From SIG565 sp045540055 (GTDB lineage: Bacteria > Bacillota > Clostridia > Oscillospirales > Acutalibacteraceae), in NCBI GenBank assembly GCA_045540055.1, contig JAZQGO010000019.1:1-43141 (forward strand): DNA of 43,141 nucleotides, in the 5' to 3' direction. Each line of letters begins with the position of its first letter. Position 1 is the stretch's first letter. The notes beneath the pieces were generated by a model. The model did no database searches and had not been told where the DNA came from. It saw only the letters and a list, made by a program, of their open reading frames with translations. The translations under genes were made by a program, and so were the position numbers. Positions 41,978 through 43,141 of the stretch are shown here, in pieces.

Positions 41978-42021
41978 GAAATATGTTATTTATCATATAC
42001 TATTCAAAAGGATGATATAAA

Positions 42022-43002
42022 ATGAAAATAGGAATTTACGGTTACGGTAATCTTGGCCGAGGTGTTGAGTGCAGTATTGCACAAAACAGCGATATGGAAA
42101 TTTTCGGTGTTTTCACACGCCGAAACCCCGATACTGTTAAACCAATATTCAGTTCAACAAAGGTCTACAGTGCCGATGATATACTGAAATTCAAAGACGA
42201 TATTGATGTGCTTATCATTTGCGGCGGCTCGGCTACCGACCTGCCCGAAATGACACCGTCATTAGCCGCTAATTTTAATGTTATCGACAGCTTTGATACC
42301 CACGCAGATATTCCGAAGCATTTTGCGAATACCGACTTATCGGCTAAAAGCGGTAAAAATATAGCCATTATTTCGGTGGGCTGGGACCCCGGTATGTTCT
42401 CACTCAACCGTCTGTACGCATCAGCCATTTTACCCGAAGGTAACGACTATACCTTTTGGGGCAAGGGCGTAAGTCAAGGTCATTCTGACGCCATTCGTCG
42501 CATAGAGGGTGTTAAGGATGCAAGGCAGTATACCTGCCCTGTTGAATCGGCGCTCGAAAGAGTAAGAAGCGGCGAAAGCCCCACCCTTACAACAAGGGAA
42601 AAACACACACGGCTTTGCTTTGTTGTAGTAGAGGACGGCGCTGACAAGCAAAGAATTGAAAAAGAAATCAAGACAATGCCCAAATATTTCGCCGATTACG
42701 ACACAACCGTTAACTTCATCTCTCAGGAAGAGCTTGATAGAGAGCACAAGGGTATTCCGCACGGCGGCTTTGTGATTCGTACAGGCAAGACAGGTAAGAA
42801 CAAAGAGAACAATCATATTATTGAATACTCTTTAAAGCTTGATTCTAATCCTGAATTTACGGCAAGTGTTTTGGTGGCATACGCCAGAGCCGCGTATCGT
42901 ATGCATAAAAAGGGCGAAATTGGCTGTAAAACGGTTTTTGATGTTGCACCCGCCGATTTATCCGCTATGTCACCCGACGAAATCAGAGCCAAAATGTTGT
43001 AA
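42022..43002 (+). CDS. ddh: meso-Diaminopimelate dehydrogenase
   Basis: 326 residues, the usual length. NADP-binding Rossmann motif GYGNLGRGVE (7-16), FTRRNP near 31-36 for NADP selection, IICGGSATDLPE, and the substrate region SVGWDPGMFSLNR (about 117-129) and GKGVSQGHSDAIRR. Makes meso-diaminopimelate from tetrahydrodipicolinate and ammonia in one step, for peptidoglycan and lysine. This bypasses the succinylase or acetylase route; some Clostridia also use an aminotransferase (DapL) route, which cannot be judged here. The ribosome binding site is AAAGGA. Own promoter; a multi-hairpin element follows at once. Confidence 0.95.
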   Translation: MKIGIYGYGNLGRGVECSIAQNSDMEIFGVFTRRNPDTVKPIFSSTKVYSADDILKFKDDIDVLIICGGSATDLPEMTPSLAANFNVIDSFDTHADIPKHFANTDLSAKSGKNIAIISVGWDPGMFSLNRLYASAILPEGNDYTFWGKGVSQGHSDAIRRIEGVKDARQYTCPVESALERVRSGESPTLTTREKHTRLCFVVVEDGADKQRIEKEIKTMPKYFADYDTTVNFISQEELDREHKGIPHGGFVIRTGKTGKNKENNHIIEYSLKLDSNPEFTASVLVAYARAAYRMHKKGEIGCKTVFDVAPADLSAMSPDEIRAKML

Positions 43003-43141
43003 AAGTCAGGACCTCCGGCTAAGCCGGAGGCTTGAATAGCCCTTCAAGGGCATTTTACAGACGAAACCCCTAAAGGGGCGCCGAAAGGTTTGCCGACTGC
43101 ATTACTTTTTCGGGCTACCCCTCAAGGGGTTTTATTTATGC
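43003..43141. repeat. Multi-hairpin intergenic element, cut by the window end
   Basis: Immediately after ddh lie at least four GC-rich dyads in 120 bases: CCTCCGGC/GCCGGAGG (43012-43019/43023-43030), GCCC/GGGC (43039-43042/43048-43051), CCCC/GGGG (43067-43070/43075-43078) and ACCCC/GGGGT (43117-43121/43126-43130). The last has a T-rich tail and looks like a plus-strand terminator. Loops are short (TAA, TTCAA-type, TAAA, TCAA). There is no reading frame of note. It could be a terminator cluster, a small structured RNA or a dispersed repeat. Confidence 0.65.

Overview
The window is a chromosomal segment from a low-to-moderate-GC Gram-positive bacterium. It most resembles an anaerobic, gut-type member of the Clostridia (Oscillospiraceae/Ruminococcaceae-like). 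The reasons are: yabP/yabQ sporulation genes next to divIC, yabR, rqcP and mazG; the rplU-prp-rpmA operon whose L27 carries a cleavable N-terminal extension; a recJ-relA-dtd-MBL-hemZ run; a ThyX-type thymidylate synthase; meso-diaminopimelate dehydrogenase; and a CIRCE operator in front of groESL. The taxonomic placement is inferred from gene content, not from a search.

Layout. 1-165 is a non-coding array of small palindromes. It abuts 166-608, a broken chimeric gene joining an AdhE N-terminus to pieces of an aminoglycoside-phosphotransferase-like protein. 807-4123 is lon-engB-MGMT. 4215-7976 is pncB, an unknown lipoprotein and an ABC exporter. 8078-10014 is groESL with CIRCE. 10086-13024 is a fumarase alpha subunit, an rRNA methyltransferase and a lipid kinase. 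13070-16070 is mazG-hup-rqcP-yabP-yabQ-divIC-yabR. 16192-24961 is a long co-directional run: recJ-relA-dtd-MBL-hemZ-kinase-zinc ribbon-MTAN. 25032-31116 is thyX-tmk-DJ-1-mltG-U32-PBP. All of these are on the minus strand.

From 31283 the orientation alternates. A long PRPP synthetase lies on plus (31283-32413). A block of dut, a small HTH gene, yitT, mrnC, obg, rpmA, prp and rplU lies on minus (32488-36742). An aminotransferase, secDF and a small membrane protein lie on plus (36962-41265). mntP (minus) and ddh (plus) diverge from facing promoters. The right edge (43003-43141) is a second multi-hairpin non-coding element cut by the window end.

Most of the window is housekeeping: ribosome biogenesis (L21, L27, Prp, Obg, EngB, Mini-III, RlmL-like), protein quality control (Lon, GroESL, RqcP), nucleotide supply (ThyX, Tmk, Dut, MazG, Prs), cell wall and division (PBP, MltG, DivIC, Ddh), stringent response (Rel) and secretion (SecDF). 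I see no prophage, CRISPR array, toxin-antitoxin pair, transposase, rRNA or tRNA. The most unusual material is at the two edges (palindromic-unit arrays and the scrambled gene remnant), plus a 67-codon HTH reading frame behind dut with no ATG/GTG/TTG start. No dedicated new multi-gene system is evident.
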